Shown: positions 16,469-24,908 of the stretch, piece after piece
Layout: the number at the start of each line of letters is the position of its first letter
Position numbering within the stretch: position 1 is the stretch's first letter
From: Streptomyces decoyicus
Lineage (GTDB): Bacteria; Actinomycetota; Actinomycetes; Streptomycetales; Streptomycetaceae
Direction of reading: 5' to 3'
Length of the DNA stretch: 64,000 nucleotides
Assembly: GCF_019880305.1 (NCBI RefSeq)
Contig: NZ_CP082301.1
Span: 7,130,001-7,194,000 of the forward strand
The notes under the pieces: model-generated
Database searches by the model: none
What the model was told of the DNA's origin: nothing
The model's input: only the letters and a program-made list of their open reading frames with translations
Program-made: the position numbers and the translations under genes

Positions 16469-17338
16469 TCAGCCGGCGGGGGTGGCGGTGAGTTCGCTCT
16501 CCACGAAGGCCAGCAGTGCGGAGTGCATCGTGTCCGGGCCGGTGCTGTCCGGCGCGGTGGCGAGCACCTGTGTGGCCAGGCCGTCGATCAGGGCGGTCAG
16601 CCGCAGCGCGGCGAACTCCGGATCGACGGCGCGAAAGACGCCCTGGTCGACACCGCGGCGTACGACATCGGCGACGGTGGTGCGCCACTGCCGGTAGTAG
16701 TGCTCGTGCAGCCGCCCCACGGCGGTGGAGCGGGCGGCCTGGGCCCACAGGTCGAGCCAGACCAGCCACTGGCGGCGCTGCTGCTCGGTGCGCGGGGTCT
16801 GTAGGGCGATCAGATGCAGCAGCTCGGCTCGGGCATCGGGCGCCGCGGCCAGGCCCGCGGCGCGGCGTTCGGTGTCCTCGTCCATGCACCAGCGCACGGC
16901 CGCTTCCAGCAGCTCGTCGCGCCCGGGGAAGTGGTAGTGCACGGCCGCGGGGCTGGTACCGCAGGCGGCTGCGATATCGGCGACCCGTACGCCGTGGAAG
17001 CCGTGCTCGGCGATCAGCCGGACGGTTTCCCGCACGATCTGGAGCGGCCGGCCGCCCTCGGGGACGGCCGCCGGCTCGCGGTCGGGCGGCGTGGCGGGCC
17101 GCTCGGGGGCGCCGAGCAGCCAGCCCGTGTCGACCTCGCCGATATCGGCGATACGGACGATCTCGGCCAGGGTGAAGCGCCGGGTGCCCCCCAGTGACCG
17201 GGACAGTTTCGAGGGGTCCATCACGATCCGGCGGGCGAACTCGCGGTGGCTGCAGCCGAGCCGCTCGATCACCTGGCGGACACGGACCGTCACATCTCCG
17301 GCGTCGTCGGTGATCCGGGCTCCGGTGGCGTCCTTCAT
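16469..17338 (-). CDS. double-HTH regulator: XRE domain fused to TetR domain
   Basis: 289 residues. Residues 17-75 (VRVRQVIERLGCSHREFARRIVM through LAEIVRIADIGEVDTGWLLG) read as a Cro/C1-type HTH. After a Pro-rich linker (78-97), residues 98-145 form a TetR HTH: VRLIAEHGFHGVRVADIAAAC with GTSPAAVHYHFPGRDELL. The remainder is an all-helical TetR ligand domain. Two DNA-binding domains in one chain are uncommon. The gene heads the carnitine operon and probably controls it. A near-consensus promoter lies only a few bases ahead of the ATG, so the mRNA is almost leaderless. The effector (carnitine, dehydrocarnitine or a CoA ester) is a guess. Confidence 0.85.
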   Translation of the reverse strand: MKDATGARITDDAGDVTVRVRQVIERLGCSHREFARRIVMDPSKLSRSLGGTRRFTLAEIVRIADIGEVDTGWLLGAPERPATPPDREPAAVPEGGRPLQIVRETVRLIAEHGFHGVRVADIAAACGTSPAAVHYHFPGRDELLEAAVRWCMDEDTERRAAGLAAAPDARAELLHLIALQTPRTEQQRRQWLVWLDLWAQAARSTAVGRLHEHYYRQWRTTVADVVRRGVDQGVFRAVDPEFAALRLTALIDGLATQVLATAPDSTGPDTMHSALLAFVESELTATPAG

Positions 17339-17346
17339 GGTCCCGG

Positions 17347-17375
17347 ACCGTAACAGCGCGTTGAGAACATCGCAA
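17347..17375 (-). promoter_or_regulatory. sigma-70-like promoter of the carnitine operon
   Basis: Read on the - strand: TTGCGA (17375-17370), 17-bp spacer, TACGGT (17352-17347), eight bases before the regulator's ATG. The short distance implies a leaderless or nearly leaderless transcript. Confidence 0.5.
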
Positions 17376-17463
17376 CGGGCCGGCCAGGGAAGAAGTGATG
17401 CAGAGGCCTGTCCTCGTGGGATGGGCAGGGGTGTGTGGTGAGGATGCTGATGAGCGAGTCAGT

Positions 17464-17518
17464 ATTGCGGCGGAGGGTGCCCGGGGCAGAGGGAGGAACG
17501 GGCTGGACACGCCGCAAT
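17464..17518. promoter_or_regulatory. 9-bp inverted repeat upstream of phosphatase gene
   Basis: ATTGCGGCG (17464-17472) and CGCCGCAAT (17510-17518), 37 bp apart, in the divergent gap between the XRE-TetR regulator and the PP2C gene. It may be an operator pair for a looping or two-domain regulator. Confidence 0.35.
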
Positions 17519-17526
17519 CCGGGTGA

Positions 17527-19608
17527 ATGTGGCAAAGTGACGGCATGGCTGACCGGGGAGCGAAGCGGCCCACCGTGTCGGTGCCGGACGACTGGCCCGC
17601 CCACCCGGACCTGACCCTGGCCCTCAACGGCATGGGCGGCTTCGACTGGGACCTCGACAGCGGGCTGATGCACATGGACCCGCCCGCCCTCGAGGTGTTC
17701 GACATGCTGCCGGACGAGTACGACGACCGTCCGGCCACGCTCGGGTGCCGCGTCCCGGCCCATGAGGCGGCCCGTCTGGACGCCCTGGTCGCGCGGGCGC
17801 TCAAGGACGGCAGCGACTCCTACGGCGCGTACTTCCGGGTGCGGCTGCGCGACGGCGAGCTGCGCTGGACCCACAGCCAGGGCAGCATCCGCCGGGACAG
17901 CACCGGCAGGCCCCGCCGCGTCATCGGTGTCGTCCGCGACGCCAGCCACGAATACACCCACGCGGCGGAGCGGCTCGCCGTCGATGAGGAGCGCCGCCGG
18001 CACACCAGCGTCGTCGAGCGCACCACCGCCGCCCTGGCACACGCCCGAACGGTCGGCGAAGTCATCGCCGTGCTCGCCGACGAGCAGGGGCTGAGCCGCC
18101 TCGGCGCGGAGAACGTGATCCTCGGGCTCGTCGAGGCGGGACGTATCCGGCTGATCTCCGAGGGCAAGGCGGGGAGTTTTGTACCGGATCTCGAGTACAC
18201 GCGGGTGGGTGACGAGTTCCCGATGAGTGAGGTGGTCCGCACCCTCACTCCGCGTTATGTGGGCAGCCGCGCGGAATTCAAGCGCGACTACCCCCGGCTG
18301 TGGCCGGCCATCGAGCCGCTCAACGTCCACTCCGCCGCCTATCTGCCGCTGATCGCGCAGGGCCGTCCGATCGGTGTGATCGGCCTCTTCTTCGAGCGGG
18401 AGAGCGACTTCCGCGACCAGGAGCGCAATGTCCTGGTGGCGCTCGGCAGCAGCATCGCGCAGAGCCTGGCCCGCGCCATGCTCTACGACCAGGAACACGA
18501 TCTCGCCGCGGGCCTCCAGCAGGCCATGCTGCCGCGCCGGATCCCCGGCGTCGCCGGTGCACAGATCGCCGTCCGCTACCGCTCCGCCCGGATGGGCCGG
18601 GACATCGGCGGCGACTGGTACGACGTGATCCCGCTGCCCGACGGCCGGGTCGCCGCCGTCATCGGCGACGTCCAGGGCCACGACACCCAGGCCGCGGCGC
18701 TCATGGGCCAGCTGCGGATCGTGCTGCGCGCCTACGCCTCCGAAGGACACGCCCCGGCCACCGTCATGGCCCGCGCCTCCGCCTTCCTCAACGAGCTCGA
18801 CACCGACCGCTTCGCGACCTGTACCTACGTCGACGCGGACCTGAGCACCGGCGCGGCCCGGATCGTCCGGGCCGGCCATATCGACCCGCTGCTACGGCAC
18901 GCCGAGGGCATCTGCCGCAGGCTGCCGGTGGCCGGCGGGCTGCCGCTCGGTATCTCCTCCGAATTCCGGCGGCTCGACTACCCGGTCACCACCGTCCTGC
19001 TCGCCCCCGGCGACACCCTGCTGCTGTGCACCGACGGCATCGTCGAACAGCCCGGCACCGACATCGACGACGGGATGCGGCAGTTGGCCCGCGAGGTCCG
19101 CCAGGGCCCCCAGGACGTCCAGCAACTCGCCGACCGGCTCTGCGAGTCGGCGGACGAGCGGACCGGCGAGGACGATATGGCGCTCCTGCTGCTGCGCCGC
19201 CTCGGTGCCCCGGAGCACGACATCGTCGGACGGTTCCGCCAGCACATCGCCCCCGCCGACCCCGAGGGCCTCTCCGCCGCCCGGCACATGATCCGGGCCG
19301 CGGTACGTGCCTGGGGCGCGGCGGAGCGGGCCGAGGAGATCGAGCTGGTCGCCGACGAGCTGATCACCAATGCGCTGCTGCACACCGACGGCGAGGCCGT
19401 CGTCAACATCCGTATGCCGCACAGCGTCGGACGGCTGCTGCGGCTGGAGGTCGAGGACCACTCCAGCAGCCTGCCGCGGCGCCGCGAACCGGGCGAGGCC
19501 GGCGTCTCCGGCCGCGGGCTGCTCCTCGTGGACCGCCTGGCCGATGTCTGGGGTGTGGAACCGCGCGGCAGCGGAAAGTGCGTATGGTGCGAGTTCAACT
19601 GCTCCTGA
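17527..19608 (+). CDS. PAS-GAF-PP2C (SpoIIE)-HATPase signalling phosphatase
   Basis: A 693-residue soluble multidomain signalling protein. A PAS domain (about 30-150; GGFDWDLDSG, YGAYFRVRLRDGELRWTHSQG) is followed by a GAF-like sensor (155-315), a PPM/SpoIIE phosphatase (about 330-555; DIGGDWYDV, GDVQGHD and TGEDDMALLLL carry the metal-binding Asp residues) and a C-terminal HATPase anti-sigma kinase-like domain (570-693; N-box ELITNALLHT). Such proteins act on anti-sigma-factor antagonists in partner-switching cascades. No antagonist gene is adjacent. ATG 17545 is an alternative start. It shares its full architecture with the gene at 36879-39023, so the two are paralogues. Confidence 0.9.
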   Translation: MWQSDGMADRGAKRPTVSVPDDWPAHPDLTLALNGMGGFDWDLDSGLMHMDPPALEVFDMLPDEYDDRPATLGCRVPAHEAARLDALVARALKDGSDSYGAYFRVRLRDGELRWTHSQGSIRRDSTGRPRRVIGVVRDASHEYTHAAERLAVDEERRRHTSVVERTTAALAHARTVGEVIAVLADEQGLSRLGAENVILGLVEAGRIRLISEGKAGSFVPDLEYTRVGDEFPMSEVVRTLTPRYVGSRAEFKRDYPRLWPAIEPLNVHSAAYLPLIAQGRPIGVIGLFFERESDFRDQERNVLVALGSSIAQSLARAMLYDQEHDLAAGLQQAMLPRRIPGVAGAQIAVRYRSARMGRDIGGDWYDVIPLPDGRVAAVIGDVQGHDTQAAALMGQLRIVLRAYASEGHAPATVMARASAFLNELDTDRFATCTYVDADLSTGAARIVRAGHIDPLLRHAEGICRRLPVAGGLPLGISSEFRRLDYPVTTVLLAPGDTLLLCTDGIVEQPGTDIDDGMRQLAREVRQGPQDVQQLADRLCESADERTGEDDMALLLLRRLGAPEHDIVGRFRQHIAPADPEGLSAARHMIRAAVRAWGAAERAEEIELVADELITNALLHTDGEAVVNIRMPHSVGRLLRLEVEDHSSSLPRRREPGEAGVSGRGLLLVDRLADVWGVEPRGSGKCVWCEFNCS

Positions 19609-19689
19609 CCGGAAGCGTCGAGCCGCACCGGCAAGGGCAATCAGCGGAACGGGCGCCGAGGCATCGGCACGGTCAGTGAGGACGGCTCT

Positions 19690-21087
19690 ATGGGATCGCG
19701 GGCTGCACAACAGCGCCAGGAGGCCCGCCAGTTGGCGGCCCGCCTGTCGGCGGAAGGCGTCCGGAACGTGGCGCTGACCTGGGTGGACAATGCGGGCATC
19801 GCCCGCGTCAAGACCATCCCGGCCGAACGGCTCGCCGCCGCGGCGGAACGCGGAGTCGGGATGTCTCCCGTCTTCGACGTGTTCACCTCCGACGATGCCA
19901 TCACGGCATCCGACCACCTCGGCGGGCCCGACGGTGACCTGCGGCTCTTCCCTGACCTGGAGCGTGTCACCACGCTCGCCGGCCAGCCCGGCTGGGCCTG
20001 GGCGCCGGCGGACCGCTACGACCAGCTCGGCCTGCCGCACCCCGCCTGCCAGCGGCAGTTCGCCCGGCGCATGACGGAGCGGGCCGCCGCGGCAGGCCTG
20101 GAGCTGCGGATGGGCTTCGAAACCGAGTGGGTGGTCACCCGCGCCCCGGCGGGCCACCCGGCCGCCGCCGGTGCGGACGAACCGCTCGACTACCCCTGCA
20201 CGGGCCCCGCGTACGGCATGACCCGGGTCGTCGAACTCTCCGACTACCTCCGCGACGTCACCGAGGCGCTGAGCGTCCAGGGCATCGACGTCCTCCAGCT
20301 CCACCCCGAATACGCCCCGGGCCAGTTCGAGGTCACCACCGCCCCGGGCGACCCGGTCCGCGCCGCCGACGATGTGGTGCTGGTCCGCGAGACCATCCGC
20401 GCCGTCTCCGTACGGCACGGCCTGCGGGCCTCCTTCGCCCCGTCGGTCGTCGCCGGACAGGTCGGCAACGGCTGCCACCTCCACCTCAGCCTGTACCGCG
20501 ACGGCACGAGCCTGCACCGCACCCCCGACGCCCCATGGGGCCTCGCGCCCGACGCGTCGGCCTTCCTCGGAGGCATCCTCGGTGCCCTGCCCGCCCTGCT
20601 CGCCATCGGCTGCCCGTCACCTGCCAGCTATCTGCGGCTCCAGCCCTCCCACTGGGCCGGCGTCTACCAGTGCTGGGGCGTGGAGAACCGGGAGGCGGCG
20701 CTGCGTCTGATCACCGGCGCCCCCGACGACCCGGACGGCGGCCATGCCGAGGTCAAGACCTTCGACGCCGCCGCCAACCCCTACCTCGCGGTAGGCGCGG
20801 TCATCGCCGCCGGACTGCACGGCATCGAGTACGCCACGCGGCTGCCGGAACCGCAGACCGGCGACCCGGGTGTGCTCGGCGTCCGGGAGCGCGCCCGGCG
20901 CGGCATCGTCCGACTGCCCGCCACCCTCACCGAGGCGGCCGACCGGCTGGAGAAGTCGGCCCCGCTGTACGAGGCGATGGGCGAGGTGCTGCACGGCGCG
21001 GTGCTCGCCGTCCGGCGCGCGGAGGAGGCCCACTTCGCCGAGAGCGAGGACGACGCGATCGCCGCCGCCACCCGCTGGCGCTGGTGA
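19690..21087 (+). CDS. glutamine synthetase-family ligase (FluG C-terminal-like)
   Basis: The 465-residue protein has the GS beta-grasp N-terminus (NVALTWVDNAGIARVKTIP) and the catalytic domain with FETEW, GQFEVTTAPGD, GNGCHLHLSL and ENREAALRLI in the family order. It therefore belongs to the ATP-dependent glutamate-amine ligase superfamily, but not to GlnA proper; it is closer to gamma-glutamyl-polyamine or FluG-like synthetases. It is translationally coupled to an amidohydrolase (TGATG overlap at 21085-21089). In the fungal FluG protein an amidohydrolase and a GS domain are fused in one chain, so this pair is the split version. A possible role is gamma-glutamylation of an amine, with the partner hydrolysing the product; the substrate is unknown. 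Confidence 0.88.
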   Translation: MGSRAAQQRQEARQLAARLSAEGVRNVALTWVDNAGIARVKTIPAERLAAAAERGVGMSPVFDVFTSDDAITASDHLGGPDGDLRLFPDLERVTTLAGQPGWAWAPADRYDQLGLPHPACQRQFARRMTERAAAAGLELRMGFETEWVVTRAPAGHPAAAGADEPLDYPCTGPAYGMTRVVELSDYLRDVTEALSVQGIDVLQLHPEYAPGQFEVTTAPGDPVRAADDVVLVRETIRAVSVRHGLRASFAPSVVAGQVGNGCHLHLSLYRDGTSLHRTPDAPWGLAPDASAFLGGILGALPALLAIGCPSPASYLRLQPSHWAGVYQCWGVENREAALRLITGAPDDPDGGHAEVKTFDAAANPYLAVGAVIAAGLHGIEYATRLPEPQTGDPGVLGVRERARRGIVRLPATLTEAADRLEKSAPLYEAMGEVLHGAVLAVRRAEEAHFAESEDDAIAAATRWRW

Positions 21088-22250
21088 TGCCCGAGGACGT
21101 CCCGGGAACCTGCCCCGGATCCGGCGACGGCCTGCCGCCGCTGGTCGACCACCACTGCCACGGAGTGCTCCGGCACGCACCGGACCCCGGGACGTTCGCC
21201 GCGTACCTCACCGAATCGGACCGGCCGCCCGCGGCGGGCACCACCTTCTTCGACACCCAGGCCGGCTTCGCCGTACGCCGCTGGTGCCCGCCGCTGCTCG
21301 ACCTGCCCGTGCACTGCCCGCCCGACCGCTACCTCGCCCGCCGCCGCGAACTGGGCCCGGACGAGACCCGGCGCCGTCTGCTGCGCGCCACCGGCATCGG
21401 CACCTACCTCCTCGACACCGGGCTGCCCGGCGACCTCACGGGCCCCGCCGAGACCGCCGCGGACGGTGGCGGCGCCGGGTTCGAGGTCGTACGGCTGGAG
21501 ACGCTGGCCGAGCGCACCGCGGCCGGCGTCCGCGATGCCGAGGAGTTCACCGACGCCCTCGCCCGCGCGGTCCGGGATGCCGCACGCACCGCCGTCGCCT
21601 TCAAAACCGTCGCGGCCTACCGCCACGGTCTCGCCCTGGACCCCGCCCCGCCCGCCCCCGGCGCCGTGCACACCGCCGCCCGCTGCTGGCTGGCCGCGGG
21701 CGCGCCCCGGCTCACCGACCCCGTCCTGCTGCGTCACCTCGTCCAGTTGGCCGTCGCCACCGGCCGCCCCCTCCAGCTCCACACCGGCTTCGGCGACCCC
21801 GACCTCCGGCTCGACCACGCCGACCCGGCGCTGCTGACCGACCTGGTCCGGGCCACCGCCGACACCGGAACGGACCTGGTGCTGCTGCACTGTTACCCGT
21901 ACCACCGCCAAGCCGCCTACCTGGCGAGCGTCTTCCCGCATGTCTACGCCGACATCGGGCTGACGCTCACCCACACCGGCCCGCGGGCGGCGGCCGTGCT
22001 CGCCGAATTCCTGGAGCTCGCGCCCTTCGGCAAACTGCTCTTCTCCACCGACGCCTACGGCCTCCCGGAGCTGTACGTCGTCGGCAGCGCGCTGTTCCGG
22101 ACCGCGCTGGCGACCGTCCTCGGCGACTGGACGGCCTCCGGGGCATGGTCGGCCGAGGACGCGCGGAGGGTCGGCGCGATGATCGCCGCGGACAACGCCC
22201 GCAGGGTGTATGGCCTTTCGGACAGCCGGGCCGACCGCACCTGCGGGTAA
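21087..22250 (+). CDS. amidohydrolase family protein (FluG N-terminal-like)
   Basis: 387 residues. The TIM-barrel amidohydrolase-2 fold is indicated by VDHHCHG (His23-x-His25 metal pair), LQLHTGFGDPD, VLLHCYPYHRQAAYLASVFPHVYADIG (in part) and LLFSTDAYGLPELYVVG, which carries the late catalytic Asp. ATG 21087 overlaps the glutamine synthetase-like stop by one base, so the two are made together. FluG-type proteins join these same two domains; here they are separate polypeptides and probably partners. Three degenerate 35-bp tandem repeats begin inside the last codons. The substrate is unknown. Confidence 0.86.
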   Translation: MPEDVPGTCPGSGDGLPPLVDHHCHGVLRHAPDPGTFAAYLTESDRPPAAGTTFFDTQAGFAVRRWCPPLLDLPVHCPPDRYLARRRELGPDETRRRLLRATGIGTYLLDTGLPGDLTGPAETAADGGGAGFEVVRLETLAERTAAGVRDAEEFTDALARAVRDAARTAVAFKTVAAYRHGLALDPAPPAPGAVHTAARCWLAAGAPRLTDPVLLRHLVQLAVATGRPLQLHTGFGDPDLRLDHADPALLTDLVRATADTGTDLVLLHCYPYHRQAAYLASVFPHVYADIGLTLTHTGPRAAAVLAEFLELAPFGKLLFSTDAYGLPELYVVGSALFRTALATVLGDWTASGAWSAEDARRVGAMIAADNARRVYGLSDSRADRTCG

Positions 22251-22342
22251 GGGGCGGGCCGGGTGCCGGCCGTACGTGCGGGTGACGGGCGGCCGGGGCA
22301 CGGTCGTCCGTGCAGGTAACGGGCGGTCGGGTACACGGGCGC
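22240..22342. repeat. three degenerate 34-35-bp tandem repeats over a stop codon
   Basis: Copies begin at 22240, 22275 and 22309, each starting (C/G)(C/G)TGC(G/A)GGT(G/A)A and sharing ACGGGCGG(C/T)CGGG. The first spans the amidohydrolase stop codon. Recent duplication at a gene end is likely. Confidence 0.5.
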
Positions 22343-22451
22343 CACGTACATCCCGCGCGCCGGAGGCCTCACACGTAAGGGGCGCCCGCCGCGAGCGCCA
22401 CTTCCCGCCCTGCCGCCCGCCGCACCGCCGCAGCGTGCTTTACTGCGCCGC

Positions 22452-23726
22452 GTGGCCCCTACAACGACCCCCGGGAAGAGCGAAATACCCCCGCGTTCCC
22501 GGATATTCGCCGATCTGACCCCGCTGCGCCTCTCCCCGGACTACCGCCGACTATGGTGCGGCAACACCGTCTCCTGGATGGGCCAGCAGATGACCGCACT
22601 CGCGGTCTCCCTGCAGGTCTACACCCTCACCCACTCCACCTTCGCGGTCGGCCTGGTGGGCCTGTGCTCACTGGTCCCGCTGGTCGTCTTCGGGCTGTAC
22701 GGCGGCGCCATCGCCGATACCGTCGACCGCCGCAAACTGGGCCTCTACAGCGCCGCGGGCGCGACCGTCATGTCCCTCACCCTGGCCACCGCCGCGCTGG
22801 CCGGATACCACCGGGTCTGGCTGCTCTACACCGTCGTCGCCTTCCAGGCCGTCTGCTTCGCGATGAACTCACCGGCCCGCTCGTCGATGATCCCGCGGCT
22901 GCTGCCCGCCGAACAGCTGCCGGCCGCGAACGCCCTCAACTCCCTGACCAGCAACCTCGGCCTGATGGGCGGGCCGATGCTGGGCGGTGTCATCGTCGGC
23001 CTGTGGGGCTTCCAGGCCGCGTATCTGATCGATGTGGTGGCCTTCAGCGGCTCGCTGTACGCGATGTGGCGGCTGCCGTCCATGCGGCCCGACCAGGGGG
23101 AGGGGCCGCGGCGGCGGGCCTCCGTACTGGACGGCCTGCGTTTTCTCGCCACCCGGCCGAATCTGCGGATGACGTTCTTCTCGGACCTGGCGGCGATGGT
23201 GCTCGCCCAGCCACGCGCACTGTTCCCCGCGGTCGCGGTGCTCTGGTTCGGCGGTGACGCCAAGACCGTGGGTCTGCTGGTGGCCGCGCCCGCGGTGGGC
23301 GCCGTCCTGGGCGGACTGTTCTCCGGCTGGCTCGGCGGGGTCCGCCGGCACGGCCTGGCCATCCTCATCGCGGTGGCCGCCTGGGGCGCCGCCATCGCCT
23401 GTTTCGGACTCTCCCGGCAGCTGTGGCTCGGCCTGTTCTTCCTGGCCGTGGCCGGCTGTGCGGACACCGTCTCGATGGTGTTCCGCAGCACCATGCTCCA
23501 GGCCGCGACGCCGGACGCGATGCGCGGCCGCCTCCAGGGCGTCTTCATCGTCGTGGTCGCGGGCGGACCGCGGCTGGGCGACTTCCTCGCCGGCTCGGTC
23601 GCCGACCTGACCTCCCCGGCCACCGCGGTGCTCGGCGGCGGCCTGGCCTGCGTCCTGGTGGTGACCGGCCTGGGCCTCGGCCGCCGCGCCTTCGCCCGCT
23701 ACGACGCGCGGGACCCGCAGCCTTAG
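22452..23726 (+). CDS. MFS transporter, EntS/DHA3-like exporter
   Basis: A 424-residue integral membrane protein with about 12 TM segments. Features of the DHA3/EntS branch are LRLSPDYRRLWCGNTVSWMG at the N-terminus, GLYGGAIADTVDRRKLG between TM2 and TM3, FAMNSPARSSMIPRLLP, and MRGRLQGVFIVVVAGGPRLGD in the second half. Known members export siderophores or drugs. The GTG at 22452 begins the only reading with a hydrophilic N-terminus of usual length; the ribosome binding site is weak. It stands alone, 200 bp after the FluG-like pair. The substrate is unknown. Confidence 0.87.
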   Translation: MAPTTTPGKSEIPPRSRIFADLTPLRLSPDYRRLWCGNTVSWMGQQMTALAVSLQVYTLTHSTFAVGLVGLCSLVPLVVFGLYGGAIADTVDRRKLGLYSAAGATVMSLTLATAALAGYHRVWLLYTVVAFQAVCFAMNSPARSSMIPRLLPAEQLPAANALNSLTSNLGLMGGPMLGGVIVGLWGFQAAYLIDVVAFSGSLYAMWRLPSMRPDQGEGPRRRASVLDGLRFLATRPNLRMTFFSDLAAMVLAQPRALFPAVAVLWFGGDAKTVGLLVAAPAVGAVLGGLFSGWLGGVRRHGLAILIAVAAWGAAIACFGLSRQLWLGLFFLAVAGCADTVSMVFRSTMLQAATPDAMRGRLQGVFIVVVAGGPRLGDFLAGSVADLTSPATAVLGGGLACVLVVTGLGLGRRAFARYDARDPQP

Positions 23727-23779
23727 TGGCTGCGGCTACGAACGTACCCACCGGCCGTCCCTGGGCAGTGCCCCGGCGA

Positions 23780-24103
23780 TCACGAGCGAAGCCAGATCAT
23801 GAGGGCTGCCGCGGTGACCGTGCCGAGGAAGGCTGGACCCGCTGGAGCAGGAGTTCCCAAGTGCCCTCCGTGGACCAGCGGCGATGCCGCTCGTGCCCCG
23901 TCTTCCACGGCCCATAGGCTCCGGCAGATCACGCCACCGCACACCCGTCCTGATCCGGTAGAGCACCCCGTTGATCACCTGCCGTTGATCACCTGCCGTT
24001 GATCCCGCCACCTGCCACGACGCCCGTTACTCCCCGGCAGGAGCGGCCGAAGCCGCTCCCACTGAGCGTTCGTCAGGTCACCCCTGTCCCCCAGCCCTAT
24101 CAA
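23780..24103 (-). pseudogene. IS5-family transposase, frameshifted and internally deleted
   Basis: On the - strand the typical N-terminus reads DLTNAQWERLRPLLPG, then RDQRQVINGVLYRIRTGVRW and DLPE. The frame then shifts to GPWKTGHERHRRWSTEGTW and LLLQRVQ, the expected continuation in IS5-type transposases. Sequence jumps from there to the family's extreme C-terminus, TVTAAALMIWLRS and TGA at 23780-23782. Lesions visible: a 14-bp tandem duplication (23976-24003), a frameshift just after the DLPE codons, and loss of roughly the middle two thirds including the DDE catalytic residues. It cannot encode an active enzyme. Confidence 0.8.
23976..24003. repeat. 14-bp tandem duplication inside transposase relic
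   Basis: CACCTGCCGTTGAT occurs twice head to tail (23976-23989 and 23990-24003) and breaks the transposase frame. Confidence 0.85.
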
Positions 24104-24209
24104 CGACGGGACTGGTCGTCAGGGCGCTGTCCAGCGCCTGGCGATGCCCGGCGCTGACCGCTGAATACGGTAGAGGGATGGTTGCGTTCGAGTGAGAGGA
24201 CGAGAAGAC

Positions 24210-24875
24210 GTGGATGTGTATGAGGCCGTGGACAGTCGCCGGGCTGTGCGGGCGTTCAGCGATGAGCCGGTATCCAAAGAGATACTCGAACGAGTGCTTG
24301 CTGCAGCGACGCGGACTCCGTCGAGTGGGAACCTCCAGCCGTGGCATGTGTACGTCGTGACCGGTGAGCCCCTGACCGAGCTGAAGAAGCGCGCGACGGC
24401 CAGGGCACTGGCGGGAGACCCGGGCGATGAGCGGGAGTATCCGATGTACCCGGCCGAACTGACCTCGCCGTATCTGGACCGCTTCTCCGCCGCGGCCGCC
24501 CAACGGTACAAAGCGCTGGGAATCGAGCGCGACGACCCCGACAGGCCCCGGAAGGTCGCCGCCTTGAACTCGGAGGCGTTCGGGGCGCCGGTCGTGCTGT
24601 TCTGCTACCTCGACCGGACGATGGGGCCCGGACAGTGGGGGGACGCGGGGATGTACTTGCAGACGGTCATGCTGTTGCTGAGGGCGGAAGGGGTGCACAG
24701 CTGCCCCCAGGTGATGTGGACGATGTATCGCAAGACCGTCAGCCAGGCAGTCGGAGCCGATGACGGGCTCGTACTGTTCTGCGGTGTCTCGGTGGGATTC
24801 GAGAAGGAAGGCGCGCCACGGCTGCGTACCGGGCGGGCGGACATGACGGAAACAGTGAGCTTCCTCGGAGTATGA
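24210..24875 (+). CDS. nitroreductase-family oxidoreductase
   Basis: A 221-residue FMN-dependent NAD(P)H oxidoreductase of the nitroreductase fold. The N-terminal VDSRRAVRAFSDEPVSKEILERVL and TRTPSSGNLQPWHVYVV form the usual FMN-phosphate binding region. DAGMYLQTVMLLLRAEGVHSCPQ is the central dimer helix, and the C-terminal GVSVGFE precedes the Arg-containing tail. GTG 24210 follows AGAGGACGAGA; GTG 24192 is possible but puts that purine run inside the gene. It lies between the IS5 relic and a second IS-end-like sequence. GC content is lower than in most neighbours, consistent with acquisition. The substrate is unknown. Confidence 0.88.
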   Translation: MDVYEAVDSRRAVRAFSDEPVSKEILERVLAAATRTPSSGNLQPWHVYVVTGEPLTELKKRATARALAGDPGDEREYPMYPAELTSPYLDRFSAAAAQRYKALGIERDDPDRPRKVAALNSEAFGAPVVLFCYLDRTMGPGQWGDAGMYLQTVMLLLRAEGVHSCPQVMWTMYRKTVSQAVGADDGLVLFCGVSVGFEKEGAPRLRTGRADMTETVSFLGV

Positions 24876-24890
24876 CCAATGGGCGGTCAA

Positions 24891-24908
24891 GATCCACAGG
24901 ACACTGCC
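24891..24908 (-). mobile_element. possible isolated IS end
   Basis: Read on the - strand, GGCAGTGTCCTGTGGATC matches the relic's left terminus in 14 of 18 positions. It may be the end of another IS copy; the evidence is this similarity only. Confidence 0.3.

Larger units (their letters stand above)
23763..24132 (-). mobile_element. IS5-family element relic, internally deleted (370 bp)
   Basis: The termini GGGCAGTGCCCCGGCGATC (23763-23781) and, inverted, GGACAGCGCCCTGACGACC (24114-24132) match at 14 of 19 positions, with all differences being transitions, so they are probable terminal inverted repeats. Between them lie both ends of a broken IS5-type transposase with its catalytic middle missing. 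No target-site duplication was found. Confidence 0.65.
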
